From: Nitrospira sp. CG24B
Lineage (GTDB): Bacteria; Nitrospirota; Nitrospiria; Nitrospirales; Nitrospiraceae
Direction of reading: 5' to 3'
Assembly: GCA_002869845.2 (NCBI GenBank)
Contig: NEWS02000004.1
Coordinates: 851,954 to 915,953, forward strand
DNA: 64,000 bases
Below are positions 51,469 through 60,360 of the stretch, piece after piece. The position numbers were made by a program, and so were the translations under genes. Below the pieces are notes generated by a model. It was not told the DNA's origin and searched no databases. It worked only from the letters and a program-made list of their open reading frames with translations. The first letter of the stretch is position 1, and each line of letters begins with the position of its first letter.

Positions 51469-53142
51469 ATGAAGAAAGCAGTGAAACTCCAGAGTCACGA
51501 TCTCCTCGTTGGGGCCGGCCGCGCGCCGGCCAGAGCCATGTTAAAAGCCGTTGGTTTTACGGACGATGACCTGTCGAAACCTCTCGTTGGCGTGGCTAAT
51601 ACCTGGATCGAGGTCATGCCTTGCAATTTTCACTTGCGACGGCTTTCCGAGCGAGTAAAAGCCGGAATTCGAGCCGCCGGAGGAACTCCGATCGAGTACA
51701 ACACTATTGCAGTATCCGACGGGATCTCGATGGGAACCGAAGGAATGAAGGCGTCCCTGATCAGCCGCGAGGTCATCGCGGATTCGATCGAGCTCGTCGC
51801 ACGTGGACACTTGTTCGATGCCGTCGTCGCCCTGTCTGGGTGCGATAAGACAATTCCAGGCACCGTCATGGCTCTCGCTCGATTGAACCTGCCATCACTC
51901 ATGCTATATGGCGGTTCAATTATGCCGGGACAGTTTCAAGGACATGATGTGACCATTCAGGATGTCTTTGAAGCAGTCGGCAAACATGCGTCGGGAAAGA
52001 TGACCGACGCCGAGCTGAAGGACTTGGAAGATCACGCGTGCCCGGGGCCTGGAGCTTGTGGAGGTCAATTCACCGCCAATACGATGGCCATTGCTTTTGA
52101 ATTCCTGGGTATTTCACCGATGGGCCGCAATGGAGTGCCCGCCATGGACGGCCGGAAAGACGATGTCGCCTTCGAGTGTGGCAAGATGGTGATGGAGCTC
52201 GTGAAGCAGAATCTGCGCCCTCGCCAAATTATCACCAGAAAGTCATTGGAGAATGCCATCGCCGCCGTCGCCACGACCGGAGGCTCAACAAACGCGGTAC
52301 TCCATCTCCTCGCCATCGCCCGTGAGTCTGGGATCAAGCTGAGCATTGACGATTTCGACAAGATCAATCGCAAGGTTCCCTTGCTAGCCGACCTCAAACC
52401 AGGGGGCCGATTTGCTGCCGCCGATCTTTATGCGGCAGGCGGCACAACCCTCGTGGCCAAACGGTTGCTCGAGGCCGGGCTCCTATATGGGGATCAGCCC
52501 ACCGTCACCGGTCGAACAATCGGTGAAGAAGCAGCGAACGCTCGTGAAACGCCAGGACAACAAGTCTTGCGTCCCCTCGCCTCCCCCATCAAACCGACAG
52601 GCGGTCTGGTCATTCTGAAGGGTAATTTGGCGCCAGAAGGTTGTGTCGTGAAGGTTGCCGGCCATTCGATGACCAAGTTCCAGGGACGGGCGAAGGTCTA
52701 TGAGCGGGAGGAGGATGCCTTCGTGGCAGTCAAAGCGGGGCAGATCAAGCCTGGTGATGTCGTCGTTATTCGGTATGAAGGTCCGTCTGGAGGACCAGGC
52801 ATGCGCGAGATGTTAGGCGTGACGGCTGCCATCGTGGGTGCCGGCCTTGGTGACTCTGTGGCCCTGCTCACTGATGGCCGCTTCTCCGGAGCCACCCATG
52901 GATTGATGGCAGGCCATGTCGCCCCTGAAGCCGTGAAAGGGGGGCCGATCGCGGCGGTCAAGAACGGCGACACGATTACCTTCGATATTCCCAAACGTCG
53001 ATTGGATGTGGCCCTCTCGCAGAGAGAAATCGCCGCTCGGCTGAAGAAGGTCAAACCACCGGTACCGCGCTACACCTCAGGCGTGATGGGGAAATATGCC
53101 AGACATGTCTCGTCTGCTTCGGAAGGTGCCATTACGAGCTAG
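51469..53142 (+). CDS. ilvD: Dihydroxy-acid dehydratase
   Basis: Third common step of branched-chain amino-acid synthesis, 557 residues, standard length. Iron-sulfur and active-site motifs are seen: [36 protein letters not shown] and [20 protein letters not shown] (cluster cysteines), with [19 protein letters not shown] near the C-terminus. The gene starts 17 bases after the Spy-like gene, so both may share a transcript, although they are not functionally linked in an obvious way. A long hairpin follows its stop. Confidence 0.97.
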   Translation: MKKAVKLQSHDLLVGAGRAPARAMLKAVGFTDDDLSKPLVGVANTWIEVMPCNFHLRRLSERVKAGIRAAGGTPIEYNTIAVSDGISMGTEGMKASLISREVIADSIELVARGHLFDAVVALSGCDKTIPGTVMALARLNLPSLMLYGGSIMPGQFQGHDVTIQDVFEAVGKHASGKMTDAELKDLEDHACPGPGACGGQFTANTMAIAFEFLGISPMGRNGVPAMDGRKDDVAFECGKMVMELVKQNLRPRQIITRKSLENAIAAVATTGGSTNAVLHLLAIARESGIKLSIDDFDKINRKVPLLADLKPGGRFAAADLYAAGGTTLVAKRLLEAGLLYGDQPTVTGRTIGEEAANARETPGQQVLRPLASPIKPTGGLVILKGNLAPEGCVVKVAGHSMTKFQGRAKVYEREEDAFVAVKAGQIKPGDVVVIRYEGPSGGPGMREMLGVTAAIVGAGLGDSVALLTDGRFSGATHGLMAGHVAPEAVKGGPIAAVKNGDTITFDIPKRRLDVALSQREIAARLKKVKPPVPRYTSGVMGKYARHVSSASEGAITS

Positions 53143-53187
53143 GCTTGATCGAATCCATCTTCATCTAACCTTCAGAAGATAGTCTTC

Positions 53188-53230
53188 GCCCTTCCTCACG
53201 TCATCATGCATGTGCTCGCTGAGGAAGGGC
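53188..53230. terminator. Bidirectional hairpin between ilvD and ABC permease gene
   Basis: GCCCTTCCTCA and TGAGGAAGGGC are perfect 11-base inverted repeats separated by 21 bases, midway between two converging genes. The loop itself holds the palindrome CATGCATG. T-runs are short, but position and stem fit a shared terminator. Confidence 0.6.
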
Positions 53231-53241
53231 CTCTCGATCTA

Positions 53242-54003
53242 TTACTGAAAATCCCGTCGTTGGAAGATTACACTCGCCAAAAGGAGCAGAAACGCCGCAT
53301 AGGTTAACCCATACGCCAAGGTGAGAGCCATATCAGCCATGCCGAAGTCAAGATGGTGAATCACATGCCCCTTGAGGTTGAATCGATCGAGATTGGGAAG
53401 CGTATAGTAAATGGCATTGACGGCCATCTGGCTGACGTCATCTAATTTCCTAGCAAATTCCTTGAGGTCACCGGACAAGTGCCCGATCACATACACAGCA
53501 AGGGTAAAAATGGCGCTCAACGTCGCGCTCGTAAACGTCGAGAAGAGAACTGCGACGGCGGTAATAACCATCAGCTCCAAAAAAATGAGGGCCAGGGATT
53601 TAAACACCAGACTGGTGATCGGCACGTCCATGACCTGCAGCACGATCAATAACCCAACCACCATCACCACTGTATTCGCAAATAATGTAATGACCAACCC
53701 ACAATACTTGCCCAGCAGGAACTCATATCGAGGAATGGGCTTCGACACGATCGTGTAGATTGTCTTTCGATCGACTTCCTTGCTGACGAGCCCGATCCCT
53801 ACGAAAATCGCGATGAGCACGCCAAACAGATTGATGCTGGCAAGCCCAAGATCCAAAATCAGTCGGTGGTAATCTCCCAGCGTGATTCTTGAAAGAAGGA
53901 TTGAACTCCCGATCATCAACAAGGCAAAGAATAATAAATTGTACAGCAGCTTTTCGCGAAGGTTTTCTCGGAACGTATTGATGGCGATAGACAGAATTCT
54001 CAT
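53242..54003 (-). CDS. ABC-2 type permease, PilI-like
   Basis: A 253-residue membrane protein with about six helices: LLYNLLFFALLMIGSSILL, LASINLFGVLIAIFVGIGLV, GLVITLFANTVVMVVGLLIV, LALIFLELMVITAVAVLF, AIFTLAVYVIGHLSG and MALTLAYGLTYAAFLLLLAS. The cytoplasmic EVDRKTIYTIVSKPIPRYEF segment is typical of ABC-2 permeases. Its ATG overlaps the ATPase stop by four bases (ATGA). The pair and neighbouring pilin match the PilH-PilI ABC system needed for type IV pili in Myxococcus; this is inference from context. Confidence 0.85.
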   Translation of the reverse strand: MRILSIAINTFRENLREKLLYNLLFFALLMIGSSILLSRITLGDYHRLILDLGLASINLFGVLIAIFVGIGLVSKEVDRKTIYTIVSKPIPRYEFLLGKYCGLVITLFANTVVMVVGLLIVLQVMDVPITSLVFKSLALIFLELMVITAVAVLFSTFTSATLSAIFTLAVYVIGHLSGDLKEFARKLDDVSQMAVNAIYYTLPNLDRFNLKGHVIHHLDFGMADMALTLAYGLTYAAFLLLLASVIFQRRDFQ

Positions 54004-54962
54004 ACGGCTTCCCTTAACTCCGGCTGTTTGTTCTTGACCTCCCGAATAAAGAGATCTTCCAGCGACCCCTTCTGTGGAGTCAGTGAAACCAATGTCGCTT
54101 TGGCTCCTCTGATGATCTCGAGCACCGCCCCCACGTGCTGGCGACCTGGCAGCACCACTAAGACCTGAGTGCCTTGAACAATGACACGATCAGCCATTTG
54201 ACGCAGACGCGCCAACCCTTCAGGGCCAAGCCCATCGATGACGACCTCCACCGAGTGCGCCACACCTTCATCAATCAGTCCACTGACACGACCGCACGCC
54301 ACTTGTCGGCCTTTGAGAATAATGGCAACCCGGTCACAGAGAACCTCGGCGTCGTGCAGAATGTGAGAACTGAAGAAGATCGTCTTCCCGGACTCTTTTA
54401 AACGCAGGATCAAGTCCCTGATCTCTTTGCGCCCGACCGGGTCCAGGCCGGACATTGGCTCATCCAGCACCACTAATTCCGGATCGTTGATGAGCGCCTG
54501 GGCAATCCCCACCCGCTGCAGCATCCCTTTGGAAAACTTTCGCAATTGAAGATGGCGGGCATGAGACATCCCGACGAGCTCCAACAGCTCATCAATACGT
54601 TTCCCTAATACCACTCCGCGAAGTCCGAAGAGATGGCCATAGAATTGGAGGAACTCAAGACCGGTGAGGTAATCATAAAAATAGGGAGATTCCGGCAAAA
54701 ACCCAAGCCGGGCCTTCGACTCCTGGTCCCCTATGGGACGACCAAAGAGCCAGGCTTGTCCGCTCGTGGGATAGATCAATCCCATCAGCATCTTGATCGT
54801 CGTCGTTTTGCCGGCGCCGTTGGGACCGAGAAAGCCAAAGACCTCTCCCTGCTTCACTTCGAGATCAAGACCTTCCAGTGCAGTCACCTCGCGCCCCCAG
54901 AACCCGACTTTGAATGTTTTTCTGAGCCCTTCGGTCTTGAGAATAATATTTGAGTGTTCCAT
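54000..54962 (-). CDS. ABC transporter ATPase, PilH-like
   Basis: A 320-residue ATPase. The start at 54962 (MEHSNIILKTEGLRKTF) has AGAGG seven bases upstream. Walker A FLGPNGAGKTTTIKMLMGL, signature LRKFSKGMLQRVGIAQAL, Walker B PELVVLDEPMSGLDP and the switch His in TIFFSSHILHDAE are all intact. The extra C-terminal domain of about 90 residues (VEVVIDGLGPEGLARLRQMA) is typical of ABC-2 exporters. It follows the PilG-like gene by seven bases and overlaps the permease gene, forming one operon. Similar to Myxococcus PilH in context. Confidence 0.9.
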   Translation of the reverse strand: MEHSNIILKTEGLRKTFKVGFWGREVTALEGLDLEVKQGEVFGFLGPNGAGKTTTIKMLMGLIYPTSGQAWLFGRPIGDQESKARLGFLPESPYFYDYLTGLEFLQFYGHLFGLRGVVLGKRIDELLELVGMSHARHLQLRKFSKGMLQRVGIAQALINDPELVVLDEPMSGLDPVGRKEIRDLILRLKESGKTIFFSSHILHDAEVLCDRVAIILKGRQVACGRVSGLIDEGVAHSVEVVIDGLGPEGLARLRQMADRVIVQGTQVLVVLPGRQHVGAVLEIIRGAKATLVSLTPQKGSLEDLFIREVKNKQPELREAV

Positions 54963-54969
54963 GCAACCT

Positions 54970-55902
54970 CTATTCGATATCCCCTCGTGTTGCAAGAGAA
55001 TCAGCCGGCACGTAGACCCCCATCCGCTCGTCGTGTGTGCTGCTCATGACCTTTCCGGTCTTCGAATCATACAGATAGTCACCGCCATATGGCTCAGACG
55101 GGATGCCCGGAAGTAACCCGGCCAACACGAGTTCCATAAGCGAAGCTGGTCTCCTCCCTCTCGAATCGGCATACTGGCGAATCTGTTGTTCCAGCATTTG
55201 AAGATCTCTTTCCAGGCTTATCCGCCTGATTCGCCGCTGCAGCTTCTCACGGAGCAACTCATCAGTTGTTTGATCAAGCATCGCCTCCAGAAACTCAAGC
55301 GCCACCTCAGGGTTCTTTCCTTGGACATAGAGACGAGAGGCCAGCCTTGCGGTGTAATGAGGGGGGCCGATGGGAAACAGCCCAGGGATTCGAGCCGCCT
55401 GCGCCATGTACTCAGCAGCTCGGGAATGATCACCGAGATGAAAAAAATGATTAAACCCTAGTCGAAACGGAATCTGCCACGAGGATGTATTGGGAGCCAG
55501 TCCCTTTTCCAACAACCTATTGCTCAAGTCGACCCGCCCCGCTAGTTCAGCCAGTACAACCCCTCCCGCTTCATAGGCGTAGACGTACTTGGGATCCACG
55601 GTGGTAATGACATCGAGCGCGTGATAGAGCCATTCATAATCTTTGTCGCGGACCACCCGATCACCCAAAACCTGTACTACCCGCAGCCAAAGCAAGTCTG
55701 CTCCCAACTGGTGATAGCCCAAGAGAGCTGGCCGTAAAATCTCCCCTTTCGGCAGGAGTCGAAGTTGCTCTAGCTTAGTGGCGCGACCATGACTGCGCTG
55801 TTCCAGCAGATATTGTGTCGACAGACTAGCGCCAAGCAATAGGACGAGAGCTAGAAAGGAAAGAAGGTATCGGCGTCTTGCGCTAATCACTTTGAAACTC
55901 AT
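54970..55902 (-). CDS. TPR-like membrane protein, candidate PilG
   Basis: A 310-residue protein. The ATG at 55902 (MSFKVISARRRYLLSF) is favoured because the preceding frame crosses the pilin terminator. One N-terminal membrane helix (YLLSFLALVLLLGASLSTQY) leads to helical TPR-like repeats: HALDVITTVDPKYVYAYEAG, then NTSSWQIPFRLGFNHFFHLG and GDHSRAAEYMAQAARIPGLF. The C-terminal GIPSEPYGGDYLYDSKTGKV is a recurrent motif of pilus/secretion accessory proteins. Placed between a pilin and a PilH/PilI-like ABC pair, it occupies the position of Myxococcus PilG. Sequence similarity to PilG was not tested. The ribosome site is weak. Confidence 0.7.
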   Translation of the reverse strand: MSFKVISARRRYLLSFLALVLLLGASLSTQYLLEQRSHGRATKLEQLRLLPKGEILRPALLGYHQLGADLLWLRVVQVLGDRVVRDKDYEWLYHALDVITTVDPKYVYAYEAGGVVLAELAGRVDLSNRLLEKGLAPNTSSWQIPFRLGFNHFFHLGDHSRAAEYMAQAARIPGLFPIGPPHYTARLASRLYVQGKNPEVALEFLEAMLDQTTDELLREKLQRRIRRISLERDLQMLEQQIRQYADSRGRRPASLMELVLAGLLPGIPSEPYGGDYLYDSKTGKVMSSTHDERMGVYVPADSLATRGDIE

Positions 55903-55962
55903 GACAGGATGATCATACCGAGTGGTGAGATTTCGAGAAACGAACTTCTGGTAATACACAAG

Positions 55963-55991
55963 CCGGTCAGGGCTCTGTAAGCCCTGACCGG
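55963..55991 (-). terminator. Strong terminator of the pilin gene
   Basis: CCGGTCAGGGCT and AGCCCTGACCGG form a perfect 12-base-pair stem with a five-base loop, 21 bases beyond the stop at 56013 on the minus strand. The bases after it (CTTGTGTATT) are moderately T-rich. It would isolate high-level pilin mRNA from the genes that follow. Its position shows that the pilin gene should end at 56013. Confidence 0.7.
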
Positions 55992-56012
55992 ACATTGCAG
56001 CCTGACGACGAG

Positions 56013-56655
56013 TTAGAATATGCTTTCGTCCCCCAGACAATTAACCACGTTGCCCAAGTCTGATACCCGGAAGTCCCCGTTGGCACCATTACCATCCAAG
56101 TCACCGAGCGCCTGAGCCATGAAGCCCAGGGTCGGAGAAAGACCAGGACCAGCACCCAGCGGTCCAGTGCTCGCGGCACCGCACGCTCCCTTCACAGGAG
56201 TCGGAACACCAACCACCCGCCAATGGCGTCACAGCAGCGCTGGCACTCAGCAGGTATTGATAGCGAACAGCACCCGCCGGCACCATACCGATATCACCAT
56301 AAGTGCCGGTGGCAGTCGATGGAGCTCCCGCATTAGTGAAACACCACACGGTAACACCAGGCGTCGGTGCCGCACTTTGACCAAGCTGTCCAGGCCACGC
56401 CACCAGCGAACCGTTGTTCGGAATAGCCGCAGGTGCCGGAAGGGTTGAGCTTAAGAAACAGCGGTTCTCCGCCTGGAAGGCAAAGTTCGCTGTCTTGACC
56501 GCGCTCAGATTCGTCTTGGCTTCCGAGGTGCGCGACCGCATCTGATACTGAATGAAGTTGGGAATGGCGATGGCCGCCAAGATCCCGATGATCGCCACGA
56601 CGATCATCAACTCAATGAGGGTAAATCCCTCTTGTTTCCGCATTACCTTCAACAT
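56013..56655 (-). CDS. pilA: Type IV pilin with an apparent +1 frameshift
   Basis: Prepilin-like gene. The ATG at 56655 has AAGGAGG ahead of it. The leader [10 protein letters not shown] is cut before the Phe of [20 protein letters not shown], the classical type III signal with Glu5. The globular part has the first Cys in AENRCFLSS and continues in one frame until about 56213 ([17 protein letters not shown]). There the frame breaks: the original frame reads on to a stop at 56101 through Cys/Trp-rich nonsense. The other frame ([20 protein letters not shown], then [20 protein letters not shown], ending [10 protein letters not shown]) looks like a normal pilin C-terminus. One extra G in a run of three near 56213 would explain it. 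Joined, the protein has 213 residues. Sequencing error and true mutation cannot be told apart here. Confidence 0.75.
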
Positions 56656-56746
56656 CGTCCTGCCTCCTTGTTGATGGTTCACTGACGGCCCGTTTTATAC
56701 CCTGTCATAACCTGCGGCGCTTCTGTTGCCGCCTACCGGTTGCTCT

Positions 56747-56762
56747 AGCAGGTTTGGTGCCG
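56747..56762 (-). promoter_or_regulatory. Predicted sigma-54 promoter of the pilin gene
   Basis: On the minus strand GGCACCAAACCTGCT holds GG at 56761-56760 and GC at 56749-56748 with the required 10 bases between. It matches GGCAC-N5-TTGC except C for the first T. Transcription would start near 56736 and leave an 81-base leader. Sigma-54 control through PilS/PilR is established for pilA genes in several bacteria. Confidence 0.6.
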
Positions 56763-57077
56763 ATCAATGACAAGGCCTAGCGTACCATCGATCCCTGATG
56801 ATGCAACAACTTAGGAGAAATCAGCGCGTGATCGATCAGAAAGAAGGCCACGTTCCTTCCGTAATCTGCTCCCGATAGCCAAGAATTGACACTTTTTTGC
56901 CTGGAGGACTGACACCCTTCCCCGCGCTCGCCCGCCTGCCTGGCGGAGGGTAGGTCTGCGCGTGGTGTCCTGTCCCCTTCAAACGGGGACAGGGGCCAGG
57001 ATGAAGAAGCCAGTTCTCCAACAGTACTGTCGAGGTGTTAAGGAAGGAGAACCTGGTGACGGAGGTCGTGAATAGAC
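56763..57077. other. Gene-free region with REP-like hairpins
   Basis: No gene is seen. CCTGTCCCC (56969-56977) and GGGGACAGG (56985-56993) form a nine-base-pair stem with a seven-base loop. A second, smaller one (CGCC and GGCG around CCTGC, near 56931-56945) lies beside it. GC-rich paired hairpins of this sort resemble REP-type elements that are moved by RAYT transposases, but no second copy was found in this window. Confidence 0.4.
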
Positions 57078-58925
57078 TTAGGGGGTAGCTACTGGACTGG
57101 GCACCTTCTCTAATATGCGGCGCTTGGCTTGCTGGATGCGGTCTTCATTGGCTGAATTGGCTAGCCCCTGTTCTCGGAAGCGTTGGAGCAGCTTGTCATT
57201 GGATGGATCAATTTCCAGTGAGTGGAGCCAGGCATCACGCGCATCGGACACTTTCTGCTGCTTCAAATAAATTTCTCCCAGATGCTCGTAGATGACGGGG
57301 TCATCGCCGACTAGCGCCACGGCTTTCTTGATCTCCATGAGGGCCTCGGCCAGCAATCCTGATTTATACAAGACCCATCCTAGACTATCGATGTAGTACC
57401 CGTTCTCCGGCTTAAGCGCGACGGCACGTTTCGTCAGGGACAAGGCTTGATCAATCTTGATGCCGCGCTCCGCATAGCTATACCCAAGATAGTTCAAGGC
57501 ATCGGCGTGATGCGGGTCGAGAGAGAGCACCGTTTCCATGGCACGCTCCAGCTCGTCAAACCGATTCAACTTGTCGTAGGCCGTGCCGAGGTTGAAATGA
57601 AGATCGGCGTTCTTGGGATTGTTCCGAATCCCTTCCTCAAACGCCTGAGATGCCTTTTCGAATTGCTCACTCTGGAAATGGGCCAACCCGAGGACGATAT
57701 GCGGTTCGGGCTGTTTTGGCGTGAGACGGATGGCTTCATGGAGATGCGTCACTGCCTCAGGAAATTGCTTGAGTCGATAGAGGAGCACACCCAGATGAAT
57801 ATGACTGTCGGCAAATTTTGGATCCAGATGAATATTATAGCGATAGGTCTCCATCGCCTTGGAGACGTCCTTAGTCTCTTCGTACAAGTACCCGAGATAA
57901 TCTCTCACTTTGAGCTCAGCTGGTTTCGCCTTCAAGATCTCGGTCAATTGGCTGATCGCCTTGGTAAACTCTTTCTTCTCTCCATAGATGAGCGCCATGC
58001 GTAACTGTGCATCGAGGTCGCCAGGGTTGTCTTCCAGCAGCTTTTCCAGCTCTGCAAGACCTCCAGCGTAATCTCTGGTCGCGACATACAACTGGACCAG
58101 ATGTTGTCGAATATCCCGGTTCCGAGGGTTAACTTGTGAAAGATACTTCTTGAGCACGGCGATCGCTTTGTCCTTCTCTTGGCGTGATTCGTAGACCGAT
58201 GCTTGAGCTAAATACGCGGGCTCGAACGCCTGATTCACGGCGATGGCCCGATCGAAGTTGGCCACCGCCTGCTCGCTATTTCCCGCTTCGATCGAAATGC
58301 GGCCCAAATAGTAGTAGCCGATCGGCGAATCCGTAGTATATTGCAACCCTTTTTTGACAACCTGCTCAGCCTCGGCCAGGCGCTTCTGGTTCAAGAGAAT
58401 GAGTCCCTTCGGGAAGTAGGATTCGCCTCGTTCCGGATCACTCTCGATGGCCTTGTCCAACAACTCCACGGCACGCTCTGGCTTCCCCGCGCTGGCCAAG
58501 ATGCCGGCCATGTGGGTCAACATTTGTGGTTCTTGTCCCGTTCCTTCTCCGACTTCATCCGCATACTGCACCGCTTGGGTCACATCACCCAACGCAAAAT
58601 ACAGTGCAGCCAAACGAGACTTGACCTCGCGAGACTTGGGATCAACCTTCAGAGCAGCATGATATTCCTTCAACGCGCCGTCGAGGTCCTGCGCGAGTTC
58701 CGCTTGATGTCCCATCATGAAATGGTAGGTCGCATCGGACTCCGGAGTCGGTAGCGGAGATGGTGACATTGTAGCTGGTGGCGGAAGTGTTGTCCGCAGC
58801 TGAGGTGCGGCTGCGCAGGCGACCATGGTGCCGGAAAGGAACAGAAAGAGCAGCATCGTGCCCAACAAAGGCCTCCCATACAGTCTGAGCAACCGATTGT
58901 CGAAGATCATTCCTGTGTTTCGCAT
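57078..58925 (-). CDS. Multi-TPR lipoprotein
   Basis: About 615 residues. The frame is open further upstream but into dnaB; the starts at 58925 (MRNTGMIFD) or 58910 (MIFDNRLLR) are realistic, both with weak ribosome sites. A signal with lipobox (LLFLFLSGTMVACAAAP) is followed by a Pro-rich linker and at least 14 TPR-type 34-residue repeats, for example ALKEYHAALKVDPKSREVKS and AVANFDRAIAVNQAFEPAYL, through to AWLHSLEIDPSNDKLLQRF. Such lipoproteins act as scaffolds in the outer membrane or periplasm. It follows dnaB (gap 82 bases) but no function link is apparent; the pilus locus downstream is a possible partner. Confidence 0.85.
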   Translation of the reverse strand: MRNTGMIFDNRLLRLYGRPLLGTMLLFLFLSGTMVACAAAPQLRTTLPPPATMSPSPLPTPESDATYHFMMGHQAELAQDLDGALKEYHAALKVDPKSREVKSRLAALYFALGDVTQAVQYADEVGEGTGQEPQMLTHMAGILASAGKPERAVELLDKAIESDPERGESYFPKGLILLNQKRLAEAEQVVKKGLQYTTDSPIGYYYLGRISIEAGNSEQAVANFDRAIAVNQAFEPAYLAQASVYESRQEKDKAIAVLKKYLSQVNPRNRDIRQHLVQLYVATRDYAGGLAELEKLLEDNPGDLDAQLRMALIYGEKKEFTKAISQLTEILKAKPAELKVRDYLGYLYEETKDVSKAMETYRYNIHLDPKFADSHIHLGVLLYRLKQFPEAVTHLHEAIRLTPKQPEPHIVLGLAHFQSEQFEKASQAFEEGIRNNPKNADLHFNLGTAYDKLNRFDELERAMETVLSLDPHHADALNYLGYSYAERGIKIDQALSLTKRAVALKPENGYYIDSLGWVLYKSGLLAEALMEIKKAVALVGDDPVIYEHLGEIYLKQQKVSDARDAWLHSLEIDPSNDKLLQRFREQGLANSANEDRIQQAKRRILEKVPSPVATP

Positions 58926-59007
58926 CTCTCTTAGGTTAGGACAGGTAAAAGGTGAGCCGATGAGGTGATTATACCGAGTGTCCGGACGATGCGCAAACGA
59001 CACTCCA

Positions 59008-60360
59008 CTACGACTCGCGAAGATCGAGGCTTTCGAATTTGGCGAATCGGTCCTGAAAAAACAACTCTTTTTTCCCAATGGGTCCATTACGGTGTTTACT
59101 GACGATAATGTCGGCAATCCCTTTGCGCTCCGAATTCTGGTCATACACATCTTCACGATAAATGAACATGACCACATCGGCATCTTGTTCGATCGCTCCG
59201 CTCTCTCGCAGATCGGCCAGCATGGGGATCGGCGGCTTACGGGCTTCCACCGCTCGGCTCAACTGGGAGAGGGCAACCACCGGCACATTCAGTTCCTTCG
59301 CCAAGGCCTTTAATGAGCGGGAAATATCGGAAATCTCTTGCTGGCGAGATTCTGAATCGCTTCGCCCTTGCATCAGTTGGAGATAATCCACAATGAGGAG
59401 ATCAAGCCCCTTCTCTGCTTTGAGCCGGCGGGCTTTGCCTCGCATTTGCTGGACTGTGATGCCGCCCGTGTCGTCGATATAGATCGGCGCAAGCTCCAAC
59501 CGGCCGGCCGCCTCTGCCAATCGCCACCAGTCTTCTTTTTGAAGCTTCCCCGTCCTCAACGCATGCGAATCCACCCGCGCTTCCGACGCGAGCATGCGCA
59601 GAACGATCTGTGGCTTGGACATTTCCAAGCTGAAGATCCCAACCACCGTATTGGCATGAATGGCGGCATGAGTGGCAAACCCTAACGCGAGACTTGTCTT
59701 GCCCATACTTGGCCGCCCCGCCACCACCACCAAGTCCGACGGCTGAAGCCCGGCGGTAATATCGTCGAGGTCGTAGTATCCCGTGGGAACCCCCGTGACG
59801 TGTTCCTTTCGCTTCGAAAGTTTATCGATGACATCCAGACTTTCCTTAATGACCTGGCTGATCGGGCTGAACGACCGTTCCAGTTTGCCTTGCGCAATGC
59901 TGAAGACCGATCGCTCGGCAAAATCCAGCAGATCATCGATTGAGGCGGTGCCTTCATAGCCTCTCGTCAGCACCTCGGTCGAGGTGCTAATCAACTGACG
60001 GGCCACTGCTTTGTCCCGAACAATCTTACAGTGATACCGGATATTGGCTGAGCTAGGAACGATCTGGACCAGTTCTGCGAGAAAGGCAGCGCCTCCAATC
60101 GCTTCAAGTTCACCGCGAGATTTCAAGCGCTCGGTCAGCGTAATCTGATCGATCACTTCGCCGGTGTCGGACAGCTCAAGCATGGCTTGAAAGACTTTCT
60201 TGTGGGCTGTCCGATAGAAATCTTCCTCTACCAGCAGCTCCATCGCCTTCGGCATGGCGGCGTTATCGAGGAGGATGGCACCGAGCACCGACTGCTCTGC
60301 CTCCAAGTTCTGTGGAGGAAGTTTTGGTTGAGAGAGATCCACCATCCCGACGGATTTCAT
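59008..60360 (-). CDS. dnaB: Replicative DNA helicase
   Basis: The hexameric helicase at the replication fork, 450 residues, standard. The N-terminal domain starts PPQNLEAEQSVLGAILLDNA. The RecA-type motor has Walker A VVAGRPSMGKTSLALGFATH, H1a-like EMSKPQIVLRMLASEARVDS, Walker B DLLIVDYLQLMQGRSDSESR, and the H3/H4 motifs VPVVALSQLSRAVEARKPPI and RESGAIEQDADVVMFIYRED. Its start overlaps the end of hisZ by four bases, an unusual pairing of replication and histidine genes. No intein or insertion is present. Confidence 0.97.
   Translation of the reverse strand: MKSVGMVDLSQPKLPPQNLEAEQSVLGAILLDNAAMPKAMELLVEEDFYRTAHKKVFQAMLELSDTGEVIDQITLTERLKSRGELEAIGGAAFLAELVQIVPSSANIRYHCKIVRDKAVARQLISTSTEVLTRGYEGTASIDDLLDFAERSVFSIAQGKLERSFSPISQVIKESLDVIDKLSKRKEHVTGVPTGYYDLDDITAGLQPSDLVVVAGRPSMGKTSLALGFATHAAIHANTVVGIFSLEMSKPQIVLRMLASEARVDSHALRTGKLQKEDWWRLAEAAGRLELAPIYIDDTGGITVQQMRGKARRLKAEKGLDLLIVDYLQLMQGRSDSESRQQEISDISRSLKALAKELNVPVVALSQLSRAVEARKPPIPMLADLRESGAIEQDADVVMFIYREDVYDQNSERKGIADIIVSKHRNGPIGKKELFFQDRFAKFESLDLRES

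Noticed and set aside
56101-56216. Reading the pilin to its stop at 56101
   Set aside because: The last 40 residues become Cys/Trp/Ser-rich nonsense, and the terminator lies beyond 56013; the alternative frame gives a normal pilin end.
58926-59183. Upstream extension of the TPR lipoprotein into dnaB
   Set aside because: It would place about 86 residues before a signal peptide and overlap dnaB codons in another frame.
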